Assembly (NCBI GenBank): GCA_019119365.1
Contig: DWXD01000047.1
Span: 1-64,000, forward strand
Direction: 5' to 3'
Length of the DNA: 64,000 bases
From: Candidatus Gemmiger stercoripullorum
Lineage (GTDB): Bacteria > Bacillota > Clostridia > Oscillospirales > Ruminococcaceae
Shown: piece after piece, positions 33,323 through 40,727 of the stretch
Layout: each line of letters begins with the position of its first letter
How positions within the stretch are numbered: position 1 is the first letter of the stretch
Notes under the pieces: model-generated
Told to the model about the DNA's origin: nothing
What the model saw: the letters and a program-made list of their open reading frames with translations, nothing else
Database searches by the model: none
Made by a program: the position numbers and the translations under genes

Positions 33323-33550
33323 TCAGCCGTTATTGGTGACGTAGTTGAAGATATCGCCGACGGTCTTCATGTTGGGCAGTTCTTCGTCGGGGATGGAAAC
33401 GCCGCAGGCTTCCTCGATGGCCATGTTCAGCTCGACAGCGTCGAGGCTGTCGGCCTGCAGGTCGTCGGCCAGGCTGGCCTCCATCGTGACCTTGTCGGCG
33501 TCGCAGCTCAGGGTATCCACAATAATGTCTTTCAGTTCTTCAAAAGTCAT
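33323..33550 (-). CDS. acpP: Acyl carrier protein
   Basis: A 75-residue acidic four-helix protein that carries growing acyl chains on phosphopantetheine at Ser35 in the motif LQADSLDAVE. Length and charge are normal. It is the first gene of the fatty-acid operon, 100 bp downstream of the strong promoter and the palindromic operator. Confidence 0.97.
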   Translation of the reverse strand: MTFEELKDIIVDTLSCDADKVTMEASLADDLQADSLDAVELNMAIEEACGVSIPDEELPNMKTVGDIFNYVTNNG

Positions 33551-33614
33551 GGGGAATTCTCCTTTTCCAAATCAGTATGATGGCGGCCGTCCGGACGGAC
33601 CGGACGCCGCCGCG

Positions 33615-33640
33615 TTTTACCTAAATTTATTTAGGTAAAA
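33615..33640. promoter_or_regulatory. Palindromic operator of the fatty-acid operon (candidate FabT/MarR site)
   Basis: Arms of 12 bp, TTTTACCTAAAT and ATTTAGGTAAAA, flank a 2-bp centre (TT). The site lies just downstream of the -10 box (about +5 to +30), where a bound repressor would block elongation or promoter clearance. Such an AT-rich palindrome stands out in this GC-rich DNA. Binding by the MarR protein at 25144-25608 is inferred. Confidence 0.7.
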
Positions 33641-33651
33641 AATACGATGTA

Positions 33652-33679
33652 ATTATACACCCGCCCGCCGATTTGTCAA
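33652..33679 (-). promoter_or_regulatory. Fatty-acid operon promoter
   Basis: On the minus strand, consensus TTGACA (33679-33674), 16-bp spacer, consensus TATAAT (33657-33652). This is the only promoter in the window found to match both consensus boxes. Confidence 0.8.
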
Positions 33680-33796
33680 TACGCCGGAGGGTCCCGGGCG
33701 CGCATTTGTCGGCTTGCACAAAAGTGACCGGCCCATGCACCGCATTTTGCCGATAGCGCCCAACACGCACGGGTGGTTTGTGCAAGGCCCTCGCAC

Positions 33797-34708
33797 TTAT
33801 AATGTACACGCAGCCAGCACGGCGGCGGTTTCTTCGGCGGGCAGCTGGCGGCGCACCGGGGCGGGCGGGGCTTCGCCGGGGCGCAGGTCAAGCCACCAGG
33901 TCTGCAAGTCGAGCCAGCGGCCGAACTTGTAGCCGCAGCGCGGCTGCCGGCCGATGCTGTGGAAGCCCATCGCCTTGTGGAACGCCTCGCTGCCCGGGTT
34001 GGGGTGCGCGACAAGCGCCGCGGCCGCGCAGTAGCCCTGGCGGCGCAGCAGCTCCAGCAGCGGCGTGTACAGCCGCCGCCCGACCCCCTGCCCCACGCAG
34101 TCGGGCGCGCAGTAGATCGTGGTCTCCACGCACCAGGCGTACGCCTCGCGCGGGTGCAGCGGGTGGGCGCAGGCATAGCCGCACAGCTGCCCGGCCGCGT
34201 TTTCGGCCAGCAGGAACGGCCCGGTGTCCAGCGCCGCACGGATGGTCTGCTCGGTCTCGGCCAGCGTTGCGGGCGCATACTGGAAGGTCGCGGTCGAATG
34301 GCGCACATACCAGTTGTACAGCGCGTTGACGGCCGGGGCGTCGCGCACATCGCCGGGGCGGACCGTCACGGCCTGCTCGGCCCCCCAGCGGGCGGCCAGG
34401 GCCTCTTTTTTCGCTTTCGGCAGCCGTTTGAGGGCGGCTTCGGCGCGCAGTGCTTCGCTCTTGTTTTCGCAGCGGCGCGCATAGGCCAGCTGCACGGCCC
34501 CGCGCATGCGCGTGTAGCGCGCGCCCTGCCCGCTGCGGTGGCGCCGCAGGCGGCGGGCCAGGTCGCTGGTCCAGCCCGCATAGAGGCTGCCGTCCGCGCA
34601 GCGCACAAGGTACGCCCAGGCGGCGGGCGGCGTGGGGGCCTGGTCTTCGGCCCGCGAAGGCGCGGGCCCCAGGCGCAGGGGGCGTTCCGCCGGGCCGGGG
34701 GCGCTCAT
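33797..34708 (-). CDS. GIY-YIG nuclease-like domain fused to a PAT-type GNAT acetyltransferase
   Basis: A 303-residue two-domain protein. Residues about 30-115 form a UPF0213/YhbQ-type GIY-YIG domain: AYLVRCADGSLYAGWTSDL, the catalytic-Arg helix RRLRRH, GARYTRMRG and the Glu in LRAEAALKRLPK. Residues about 126-285 are a GNAT domain close to phosphinothricin-type acetyltransferases: VRPGDVRDAPAVNALYNWYV, VETTIYCAPDCVGQGVGRRL (acetyl-CoA loop), NPGSEAFHKAMGFHSIG and GYKFGRWLDLQTW. The start at 34708 overlaps the MYG1 stop by 4 bp. The joint function is unknown: a nucleic-acid-linked acetylation, or simply a fusion of co-inherited genes. Confidence 0.82.
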   Translation of the reverse strand: MSAPGPAERPLRLGPAPSRAEDQAPTPPAAWAYLVRCADGSLYAGWTSDLARRLRRHRSGQGARYTRMRGAVQLAYARRCENKSEALRAEAALKRLPKAKKEALAARWGAEQAVTVRPGDVRDAPAVNALYNWYVRHSTATFQYAPATLAETEQTIRAALDTGPFLLAENAAGQLCGYACAHPLHPREAYAWCVETTIYCAPDCVGQGVGRRLYTPLLELLRRQGYCAAAALVAHPNPGSEAFHKAMGFHSIGRQPRCGYKFGRWLDLQTWWLDLRPGEAPPAPVRRQLPAEETAAVLAACTL

Positions 34709-35538
34709 TCGCTCACCGGCTTTCCGGCGGCGCGCAGCGCGCGGCGGCAGGCTTCGATCGCGGTCTGTTTGTCGTCGGCCGTGACAAGGAAGCGGCTGGG
34801 GTGGCAAAAGCGCAGGCCCAGGCCGCTGCGCTCGCGCAGGACCTCCTCCGGCTGGCCGGCCCAGGCGGGCGGGAACGGCACCTTACTGCGGCGGGTCTTG
34901 TAATCGGTCACGCACTGGGCGCTGTAGCCGCCGCGCTGGCTGGGGTAAACGACGAACAGCGCGTCGGTGCGGTACAGTCCGTTTTTCCACGGCATGTAGG
35001 CAGGCAGCACGACAATGCCGTCCTTTGCGCTGCGGTAGGCGCGCTGCACGGTCTCGTCGGCACGGTTGACGGCGTTGGCCGCGGCGATCTCATTGTCCAA
35101 AATCTGCCGCGCGACCGCCACGGCGCGCCAGAAGCAGGCGTCGGGGTCGTCCTTGGAATCCCAGAGCGGGTTGAAGCTGCCGATGGCCTCGGCCAGCGAG
35201 TTGGGCTCGCCGGTGTTGTCGTTGAGGTCGAGCGGCTGGACAAAGTTTTCATCCAGCAGGCGGGCCTGGTGTTCGCCCACAAGGCGCGCGCCGAGCACGC
35301 GCCACAGCAGGCCGAACGCCGCATAGGGCACGCCGTTGGGGCGGGTGTCGCGCGGCTCGCTGTGGTGGTCGAACATGCCGCCGCCAATGTCGTAGACGAT
35401 GCCCTCGGAATCATCGGGCACGGAAAAGCCGCGCGTGATCTGGATGTCGGGGCGCACGGTCTGCAGCAGGGCGGTGGAAAAAACATCGTCGGCATGGAAC
35501 TTGCCGCCGTGGGTAAAGCCTTTTGCGGGGATCTTCAT
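34705..35538 (-). CDS. MYG1 family (UPF0160) protein
   Basis: A 277-residue member of the MYG1 family, relatives of DHH-type phosphoesterases. The N-terminal metal site is clear: THGGKFHADDVFSTALL (about 9-25) and YDIGGGMFDHHSEPR (about 46-60). YAAFGLLWRVLG and the C-terminal SGLGLRFCHPSRFLVTADD are also conserved. Eukaryotic MYG1 is reported to be a 3'-5' RNA exonuclease; the bacterial role is unsettled. It leads a two-gene coupled unit with the GIY-YIG-GNAT protein. The ATG at 35538 is preceded by AAAGGAGG, whereas an in-frame start at 35721 would run across a promoter region. Confidence 0.88.
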   Translation of the reverse strand: MKIPAKGFTHGGKFHADDVFSTALLQTVRPDIQITRGFSVPDDSEGIVYDIGGGMFDHHSEPRDTRPNGVPYAAFGLLWRVLGARLVGEHQARLLDENFVQPLDLNDNTGEPNSLAEAIGSFNPLWDSKDDPDACFWRAVAVARQILDNEIAAANAVNRADETVQRAYRSAKDGIVVLPAYMPWKNGLYRTDALFVVYPSQRGGYSAQCVTDYKTRRSKVPFPPAWAGQPEEVLRERSGLGLRFCHPSRFLVTADDKQTAIEACRRALRAAGKPVSE

Positions 35539-35625
35539 GGGGGTTGCCTCCTTTGCATCCCTGCCATTATAGCATACGCCGCGGCAAAATGATATGCCCG
35601 CCCGGCAAAAACGCGCGCGGCGGCC

Positions 35626-35654
35626 TTGCGCGCGGCGGGCCGGGTTGCTATAAT
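35626..35654 (+). promoter_or_regulatory. Promoter of the LTA-synthase-like gene
   Basis: TTGCGC (35626-35631), 17-bp spacer, TATAAT (35649-35654) with extended TGC. Confidence 0.7.
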
Positions 35655-35726
35655 AGTGTATTGTTTCCGGGCTGCGGCCCGGCAGGAACGCACACATCTG
35701 GTTTATAAAAAGGAAGTACACACCCT

Positions 35727-37616
35727 ATGCAGCGATTTTTGAACACCCTGCGCAGCCGGGATTTTTGGCTGCGCCGCTTTTTACCCTTTGCGCTGGCTGT
35801 GGCGGCCGCGTTCATTGCGCGCTACCAGCTGGAGCTTTCGGACGGCGTGACGCCGGACTTTCTGGCCGGGCAGTGGCCGCTGTATGCGCCGCTCAACGCG
35901 CTGACCGCGTTCTGCCTGACGCTTTTGCTGTTTGCGCTGAGCGGGCGCTGGGCGCTGTCGACCGGGCTGTCCGGCCTGCTGTTCACGGTGCTGGCGCTGG
36001 TCAACCACTACACGCGCGATTTGCACGGCACTGCGCTGATGCCGCAGGACATTTTGAACATTGCCACGGCGGCCGAGGTCATGGGCAGCTACACGCTGCG
36101 CGTCACGCGGCAGGTCGTGACGATCGGGCTGCTGTTCCTGCCGGTGCTGGCGGTGGCCGCGGCGCAGCACTTTTTGCAGTTCGGCCGCCAAAAAGCCCCG
36201 CGCATCGGCTGGAAGCGGCGGCTCGGCCGCTGGGCCGGGTGCGCGGCGGGCATGTTCGTCATTTTGTATGCCGGCTATTTTGCGCCGTTTGCAATCAAGC
36301 CGAAGAGCACCTACGGCTGGGCCTGGCAGAACACCTATTACACCTACGGCTATCTGGCCGGCACGATCGAATCGGCCGGGCTGCTGATGAACCCGATCAT
36401 CCAGCCGGAAAATTATACCGACGACGCCGCGGCCGCCGCGGCTGCCAAAGCCGACGGCTACACCCCGGCCGTGACCACGGTGGACGAACAGGAGTACCCC
36501 GACATCATCCTGATTCTGTCCGAGAGCTTTTATGACTTCGACCTTGTGACCGACACCCAGGCCGACGCCGACGTGATGGCCGTGACCAAAAACCTGCCCA
36601 ACAGCATCTACGGCCACACGGTCAGCCCGCATGTGGGCGGCGGCACCAACTCGAGCGAGTACGAGATGCTGTCCTCCAACTCGCTGATGCTGATGCCGAG
36701 CATCACGCCGTTCAACTGGCTGAACCTGTACGGCGCCAACAGCATTGTCAGCTATCTGGACGAGCTGGGCTACGCTTCGATCGCGGCGCACCCGTACACC
36801 AACTCCAACTACCGGCGCAACAGCGCCTGGCTGGCGCTCGGCTTTGACGAGGTGTATTTTGAGGACAGCTTCCCCACCGAAGAATATTACGGCAACCGCC
36901 CCTACCAGACCGACAGCGCAAGCTACCGCGACTTTGCCGCGCTGTATGAGGCAATGCCGGAGGACCAGCCGCGGTTCGGGTTCCTTGTGAGCATCCAGAG
37001 CCACGGCGACTATGACATGAACGACGCGAGCCTGGACCTGGTGCACGCCGCGACCGACTACGGCGAGTACGACGAGTTGATGGACGAGTATCTGTCCTGC
37101 ATGTACATGACCGACCGCGCCTTTGCCGAGCTGACCGAGTATTTCACCGAAGTCTACGAGCAGACCGGGCGCAAGGTGATTGTGGCGATGGCGGGCGACC
37201 ATGCGCCGAGCTTTGTCAGCCATGTGGCGGACAAGAGCATTGCGCCGGAGAACGACCTGCAGCTTTTGGAGCGCAGCACGCCGTACATCATCTGGGCCAA
37301 CTACCCGTTGGAAAACGCCGGGCAGACCAGCGAGACCGACCCGCTGAACCGCATCGACATGTGCACGCTGGCCCCGGTGGTGGCCGAGCAGGCGGGCCTG
37401 CCGCTGACGCCGTTCTACCGCTACCTGCTGGCGATGCGCGAATATGCGCCGGTGTACACGGCGGGCAACGACTATATGGACGCCGCAGGTGTAACGCGCG
37501 AGTTTGGCGAGGACGCCGCGCTGGACGAGTGGGTGCACGGGTATTTCGCACTGGAATACAACAACATCGGCACCCATGCGCGGCGCAACCAGGCGCTGTT
37601 CAGCCTAAACGGGTAA
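35727..37616 (+). CDS. LTA synthase family phosphoglycerol transferase (sulfatase fold)
   Basis: A 629-residue protein with five membrane helices (within residues about 15-190) and a large extracellular alkaline-phosphatase-fold domain (about 255-560). Metal and catalytic motifs of LtaS are visible: ILILSESFYDF (Glu ligand), HVGGGTNSSEYEML with the nucleophile Thr, SIQSHGDYDM and VAMAGDHAPSF (Asp and His ligands). It would move glycerol-phosphate from phosphatidylglycerol to a glycolipid or surface polymer on the outer face of the membrane. It is a single-gene unit with its own promoter and terminator. Confidence 0.88.
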   Translation: MQRFLNTLRSRDFWLRRFLPFALAVAAAFIARYQLELSDGVTPDFLAGQWPLYAPLNALTAFCLTLLLFALSGRWALSTGLSGLLFTVLALVNHYTRDLHGTALMPQDILNIATAAEVMGSYTLRVTRQVVTIGLLFLPVLAVAAAQHFLQFGRQKAPRIGWKRRLGRWAGCAAGMFVILYAGYFAPFAIKPKSTYGWAWQNTYYTYGYLAGTIESAGLLMNPIIQPENYTDDAAAAAAAKADGYTPAVTTVDEQEYPDIILILSESFYDFDLVTDTQADADVMAVTKNLPNSIYGHTVSPHVGGGTNSSEYEMLSSNSLMLMPSITPFNWLNLYGANSIVSYLDELGYASIAAHPYTNSNYRRNSAWLALGFDEVYFEDSFPTEEYYGNRPYQTDSASYRDFAALYEAMPEDQPRFGFLVSIQSHGDYDMNDASLDLVHAATDYGEYDELMDEYLSCMYMTDRAFAELTEYFTEVYEQTGRKVIVAMAGDHAPSFVSHVADKSIAPENDLQLLERSTPYIIWANYPLENAGQTSETDPLNRIDMCTLAPVVAEQAGLPLTPFYRYLLAMREYAPVYTAGNDYMDAAGVTREFGEDAALDEWVHGYFALEYNNIGTHARRNQALFSLNG

Positions 37617-37644
37617 AACGCGCCGCGGCGGCAGGTGCTGAAAA

Positions 37645-37694
37645 GCGCGGGCCGGGTCCCTGTTTCAAGGGGACCCGGCCCGCGCCGTTTTTTT
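37645..37694 (+). terminator. Terminator of the LTA-synthase-like gene
   Basis: 16-bp arms GCGCGGGCCGGGTCCC (37645-37660) and GGGACCCGGCCCGCGC (37670-37685), then seven T residues. Confidence 0.9.
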
Positions 37695-37710
37695 GTATCT
37701 GCCGCCTGCC

Positions 37711-39198
37711 TCAAAGCTGGCGCACGCGGAAAGCGACCGGGGCGTCGCCGCCGAGGCCGCGCGTGCGCACGACAAGGCCCTGCGGCGTGCGCTGCCAGCT
37801 CTGCACGGCGTCCGGTGCGGCGAGGGCTTCGACCGCCGTCACGATGCCGTCATAAAGCGGCTTGTGCGTTTCGCCGCGCGCGCCCAGCGCCGAGAAGGTA
37901 TAGACCCCGTCCGCCGCGCCGCGCAGGGCGATGGCGTAAATGTTGCCGTGCCCCACCGTGTAGCGCACATCGGCGGCGGTGAAGTTTTTCTTGATGGCGT
38001 CGGCAAATTCGCCCTCGGTGATTTGGGTCGGGCCTTCGCCGTAGAGGCGCCAGACCCCGCTGCCGTAGATGGCTTCGCCGTTTTGCCGCAGCCAGGCGCC
38101 CATCTCGCGCAGGATGGCGGCGTCCTGTTCCGGGATGGTCCCGTCCGCTTTGGGGCCGATGTTGAGCAGCAGGTTGCCGTTTTTGCTGACGATGTCGACA
38201 AGGTCCTGCAAAATTTCGGCCGCCGGGCGGTACCGGTTGCCGGGGGTATAGCACCAGGAGTTGAGCGCCACGGCCTCGTCGGTCTGCCAGTGGAAGGGCT
38301 GGACACCGGCGAACTGACCGCGCTCGATATCGACGACGGCCGCCCCGAACGGGAAAGCGTCGTGCTTGTAGCAGATGACGGCCTCCTGCCCCCATTCGGC
38401 CGCGCGGTTATAATAATAGGCCGCAAACTTGCGCAGCCAGGGGCGCACGGCCCGGTGCTGCACCCACCAGTCAAAGTAGAGCAGCCGCGGGCGGTAGCGG
38501 TCGACGATCTCGCAGGTGCGCAGCAGCCAGTCCTGCAAATATTCCGTGCTGGGGGCGGGCTGGCCGTCCAGGTCCTGGATATCGGCCGGTTCGGGCATGG
38601 CGGGCCAGTAGAGATCGCCGCGCCGCAGCGGTTCGCGGATGTCGCTGTCAAACGCCTTGCCGTGGCCCATAAAGAACCAGTGCTCGACCCGGTGGGACGA
38701 CGCGCCGCCCACAAGGCCGCGGCGGGCAAACGCGGCGCACAGTTCGCCCAGCACATCGCGGCGCGGGCCCATCTCGGCGGCGTTCCAGTGCGAAAGCTCG
38801 CTTTTATACATCTGGAAGCCGTCGTGGTGCTCGGCCACCGGCACGACATAGCGCGCGCCCGCCTGCACGAACAGGTCGGCCCAGGCGGCGGGGTCAAAGT
38901 TTTCGGCCCGGAACCTGGGGATAAAATCTTTGTAGCCGAAATCCCTGTGCGGTCCCCAGGTCTTTACATGATGTTCATAGGCCGGGCTGCCCTGGATGTA
39001 CATGTTGCGGGGGTACCATTCGTTTTCAAAGGCCGGCACGGCGTAAGCGCCCCAATGGATGAAGATGCCGAACTTGGCGTCGCAGAACCAGCGCGGCGGG
39101 CGGTAGTTCTGCAGCGAGTCCCAGCTGTCCTGATACGGGCCGCGCGCGATGACGGCGTCGATCTCGCGCAGCTTTTGCTGCTCTTGTGCGGTGAACAT
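37711..39198 (-). CDS. Alpha-L-fucosidase, family GH29, intracellular
   Basis: A 495-residue GH29 enzyme that releases L-fucose from glycans. The N-terminal barrel has FCDAKFGIFIHWGAYAVPAF, EWYPRNMY, VVPVAEHHDGF (substrate-binding His pair) and the nucleophile Asp243 in RPRLLYFDWW. A C-terminal beta-sandwich follows (about 400-495). There is no signal peptide, so it acts on imported oligosaccharides in the cytoplasm. It is 41 bp downstream of the Hpt gene on the same strand but is probably not functionally tied to it. No fucose-catabolic genes are in the window. Confidence 0.9.
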   Translation of the reverse strand: MFTAQEQQKLREIDAVIARGPYQDSWDSLQNYRPPRWFCDAKFGIFIHWGAYAVPAFENEWYPRNMYIQGSPAYEHHVKTWGPHRDFGYKDFIPRFRAENFDPAAWADLFVQAGARYVVPVAEHHDGFQMYKSELSHWNAAEMGPRRDVLGELCAAFARRGLVGGASSHRVEHWFFMGHGKAFDSDIREPLRRGDLYWPAMPEPADIQDLDGQPAPSTEYLQDWLLRTCEIVDRYRPRLLYFDWWVQHRAVRPWLRKFAAYYYNRAAEWGQEAVICYKHDAFPFGAAVVDIERGQFAGVQPFHWQTDEAVALNSWCYTPGNRYRPAAEILQDLVDIVSKNGNLLLNIGPKADGTIPEQDAAILREMGAWLRQNGEAIYGSGVWRLYGEGPTQITEGEFADAIKKNFTAADVRYTVGHGNIYAIALRGAADGVYTFSALGARGETHKPLYDGIVTAVEALAAPDAVQSWQRTPQGLVVRTRGLGGDAPVAFRVRQL

Positions 39199-39239
39199 GG
39201 CGTTCCTCCTGCGTAGGCAGCCCCTTGGGCGGGGCGGGT

Positions 39240-39596
39240 TTACGCTTCGCCGCGGATGGCGGCGACGGCGCGGTCATAGGCGGCGGCAATGGCCGGCATG
39301 CGCGCGGCGGCGGCGTCCCAGTCGCCGCCGCGGAATTCGGCCACCTGGGCCGCGAGCTGGTTAAACAGCTCGGTCATGGAAAGGTTGCCGCACACGCCCT
39401 TGAGCGTGTGCGCGGCCCGCAGCGCGCCTTCGGCGTCCTGCGCGGCGATGGCCCCGCACAGGGCCGGGTAGTTCAGATCGTCCGGGAATTTGCCAAGAAA
39501 GCGTTCGAGCAGCGCCTCGCTGCCCATCATGCGCGCAAGCGCGCTGTCCACATCAATGCCGCCCGCCTGCAGGCGGGCCTTGCGTTTTTCGTCCAT
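39240..39596 (-). CDS. Hpt (histidine phosphotransfer) domain protein
   Basis: A 118-residue helical protein made of a single Hpt domain. The phosphorylatable His63 lies in AAHTLKGVCGNLSM, with the usual small residues after it. A GGGAGG site precedes the ATG at 39596. It would shuttle phosphate between a hybrid kinase and a response regulator. The adjacent upstream gene encodes a REC-HD-GYP regulator, the probable partner. No histidine kinase is nearby, so the phosphate source must be elsewhere. Confidence 0.85.
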   Translation of the reverse strand: MDEKRKARLQAGGIDVDSALARMMGSEALLERFLGKFPDDLNYPALCGAIAAQDAEGALRAAHTLKGVCGNLSMTELFNQLAAQVAEFRGGDWDAAAARMPAIAAAYDRAVAAIRGEA

Positions 39597-39615
39597 GGGG
39601 CGGCCTCCCTGAAAA

Positions 39616-40704
39616 TCACGGTGTTTTGCCGGTTTCGTACAGGCGGTGCAGCTGCGGTTCCACCGCGAGGAAACTTTCCAGCAGGCGCGGGGCGAACGCA
39701 CCGCACTGGCCGGTACAGATCATGCGCAGCACGGTATCGCGGTCGAACGCGTCCTTGTAAACGCGCTTGCAGCTGAGCGCGTCGTAGACATCGGCCAGGG
39801 CGACGACCTGCGCCCAGGGGCTGATCTCGTCGCCCTTGAGGCCGTCCGGGTAGCCGCGGCCGTCCCAGCGCTCGTGGTGGTGGCGGGCGATGTCGTAGGC
39901 GTAGCGGTACGCGCCGCTTGCGCGCAGCTGCGGGATGCTTTCGAGCAGCTCGGCCCCTCGCAGCGTGTGGGTCTTCATGATCTCGAACTCCGCCGGTGTG
40001 AGCTTGCCGGGTTTGTTGAGGATGGCGTCCGGGATGGCGATCTTGCCGACATCGTGCATGATGGACGCCAGCGCGATCCATTCGACCTCCTCGCTGCTCA
40101 GCCCGGCGCCCAGATCGGTGCGGCTGAACAGCAGCGCCGTGATGTCGTGGATGCGGCGGACATGCTCGCCCGATTCGCCGTCGCGGAACTCGATGGCGGT
40201 GGAGAGCGCCTCGATCATGCCGAGGTTGAGTTCCAGAATCTGCTGCGCGCGGCGCAGCAGTTCGTCCTGCTGGCGCTCCACGGTGCGGCTCAGGCGTTTA
40301 CGCGCGTCGAACAGTTCCACGACCGACTGCACCCGCCGCCGCACGATGTACGGCATAACCGGCTTGCTGATGACGTCCATAACGCCGAGGTCGTACCCTT
40401 CGCGCATGACGGCGTCGCTGGCTTCGGCCGTGATGAGAAAGACCGGCAGGCGCTGCGGCACGCCCCGCGGCTGCAGGCGGCGCAGCAGCTCGATGCCGTC
40501 GATGTCGGGCATCATCACATCGAGCAGCACGGCGCACAGCGCGCCTTCGGCCGCTTCGATGATCTGCAGCGCTTCGGCGCCGCCGGCGGCTTCGCGGATC
40601 GTGTACAAATCGGAAAAGATGGCCGCCAGCAGGCCGCGGTTGATCTCGTCGTCGTCCACGATCAGCAGCGTGCGCGGGATCGCGTTCAAATCAGGCAGTT
40701 GCAT
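39616..40704 (-). CDS. Response regulator with HD-GYP domain (c-di-GMP phosphodiesterase)
   Basis: A 362-residue regulator. The receiver domain (about 10-130) has the acidic pocket IVDDDEINRG, phospho-acceptor Asp62 in LLDVMMPDIDG and Lys in VISKPVMP. A coiled linker leads to the HD-GYP domain (about 165-350) with SIMHDVGKIAIPD, THTLRGAELL, RHHHERWDGRGYPDGLKGDEI (the GYP signature) and ALADVYDALSCKRVYK. It should hydrolyse cyclic di-GMP when phosphorylated. The ATG at 40704 has GGGAAGGGA upstream; a TTG start at 40731 overlapping the fbp stop is possible but less likely. It is flanked by fbp and the Hpt gene in one transcription direction. Confidence 0.9.
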   Translation of the reverse strand: MQLPDLNAIPRTLLIVDDDEINRGLLAAIFSDLYTIREAAGGAEALQIIEAAEGALCAVLLDVMMPDIDGIELLRRLQPRGVPQRLPVFLITAEASDAVMREGYDLGVMDVISKPVMPYIVRRRVQSVVELFDARKRLSRTVERQQDELLRRAQQILELNLGMIEALSTAIEFRDGESGEHVRRIHDITALLFSRTDLGAGLSSEEVEWIALASIMHDVGKIAIPDAILNKPGKLTPAEFEIMKTHTLRGAELLESIPQLRASGAYRYAYDIARHHHERWDGRGYPDGLKGDEISPWAQVVALADVYDALSCKRVYKDAFDRDTVLRMICTGQCGAFAPRLLESFLAVEPQLHRLYETGKTP

Positions 40705-40727
40705 AAAAGTTCCCTTCCCGGCGCGGC

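Noticed and set aside
33778..33802. Plus-strand TATAAT near the end of the GIY-YIG-GNAT gene
   Set aside because: The nearest -35-like sequence (TTGTGC) is only about 14 bp away and no plus-strand gene follows for nearly 2 kb.
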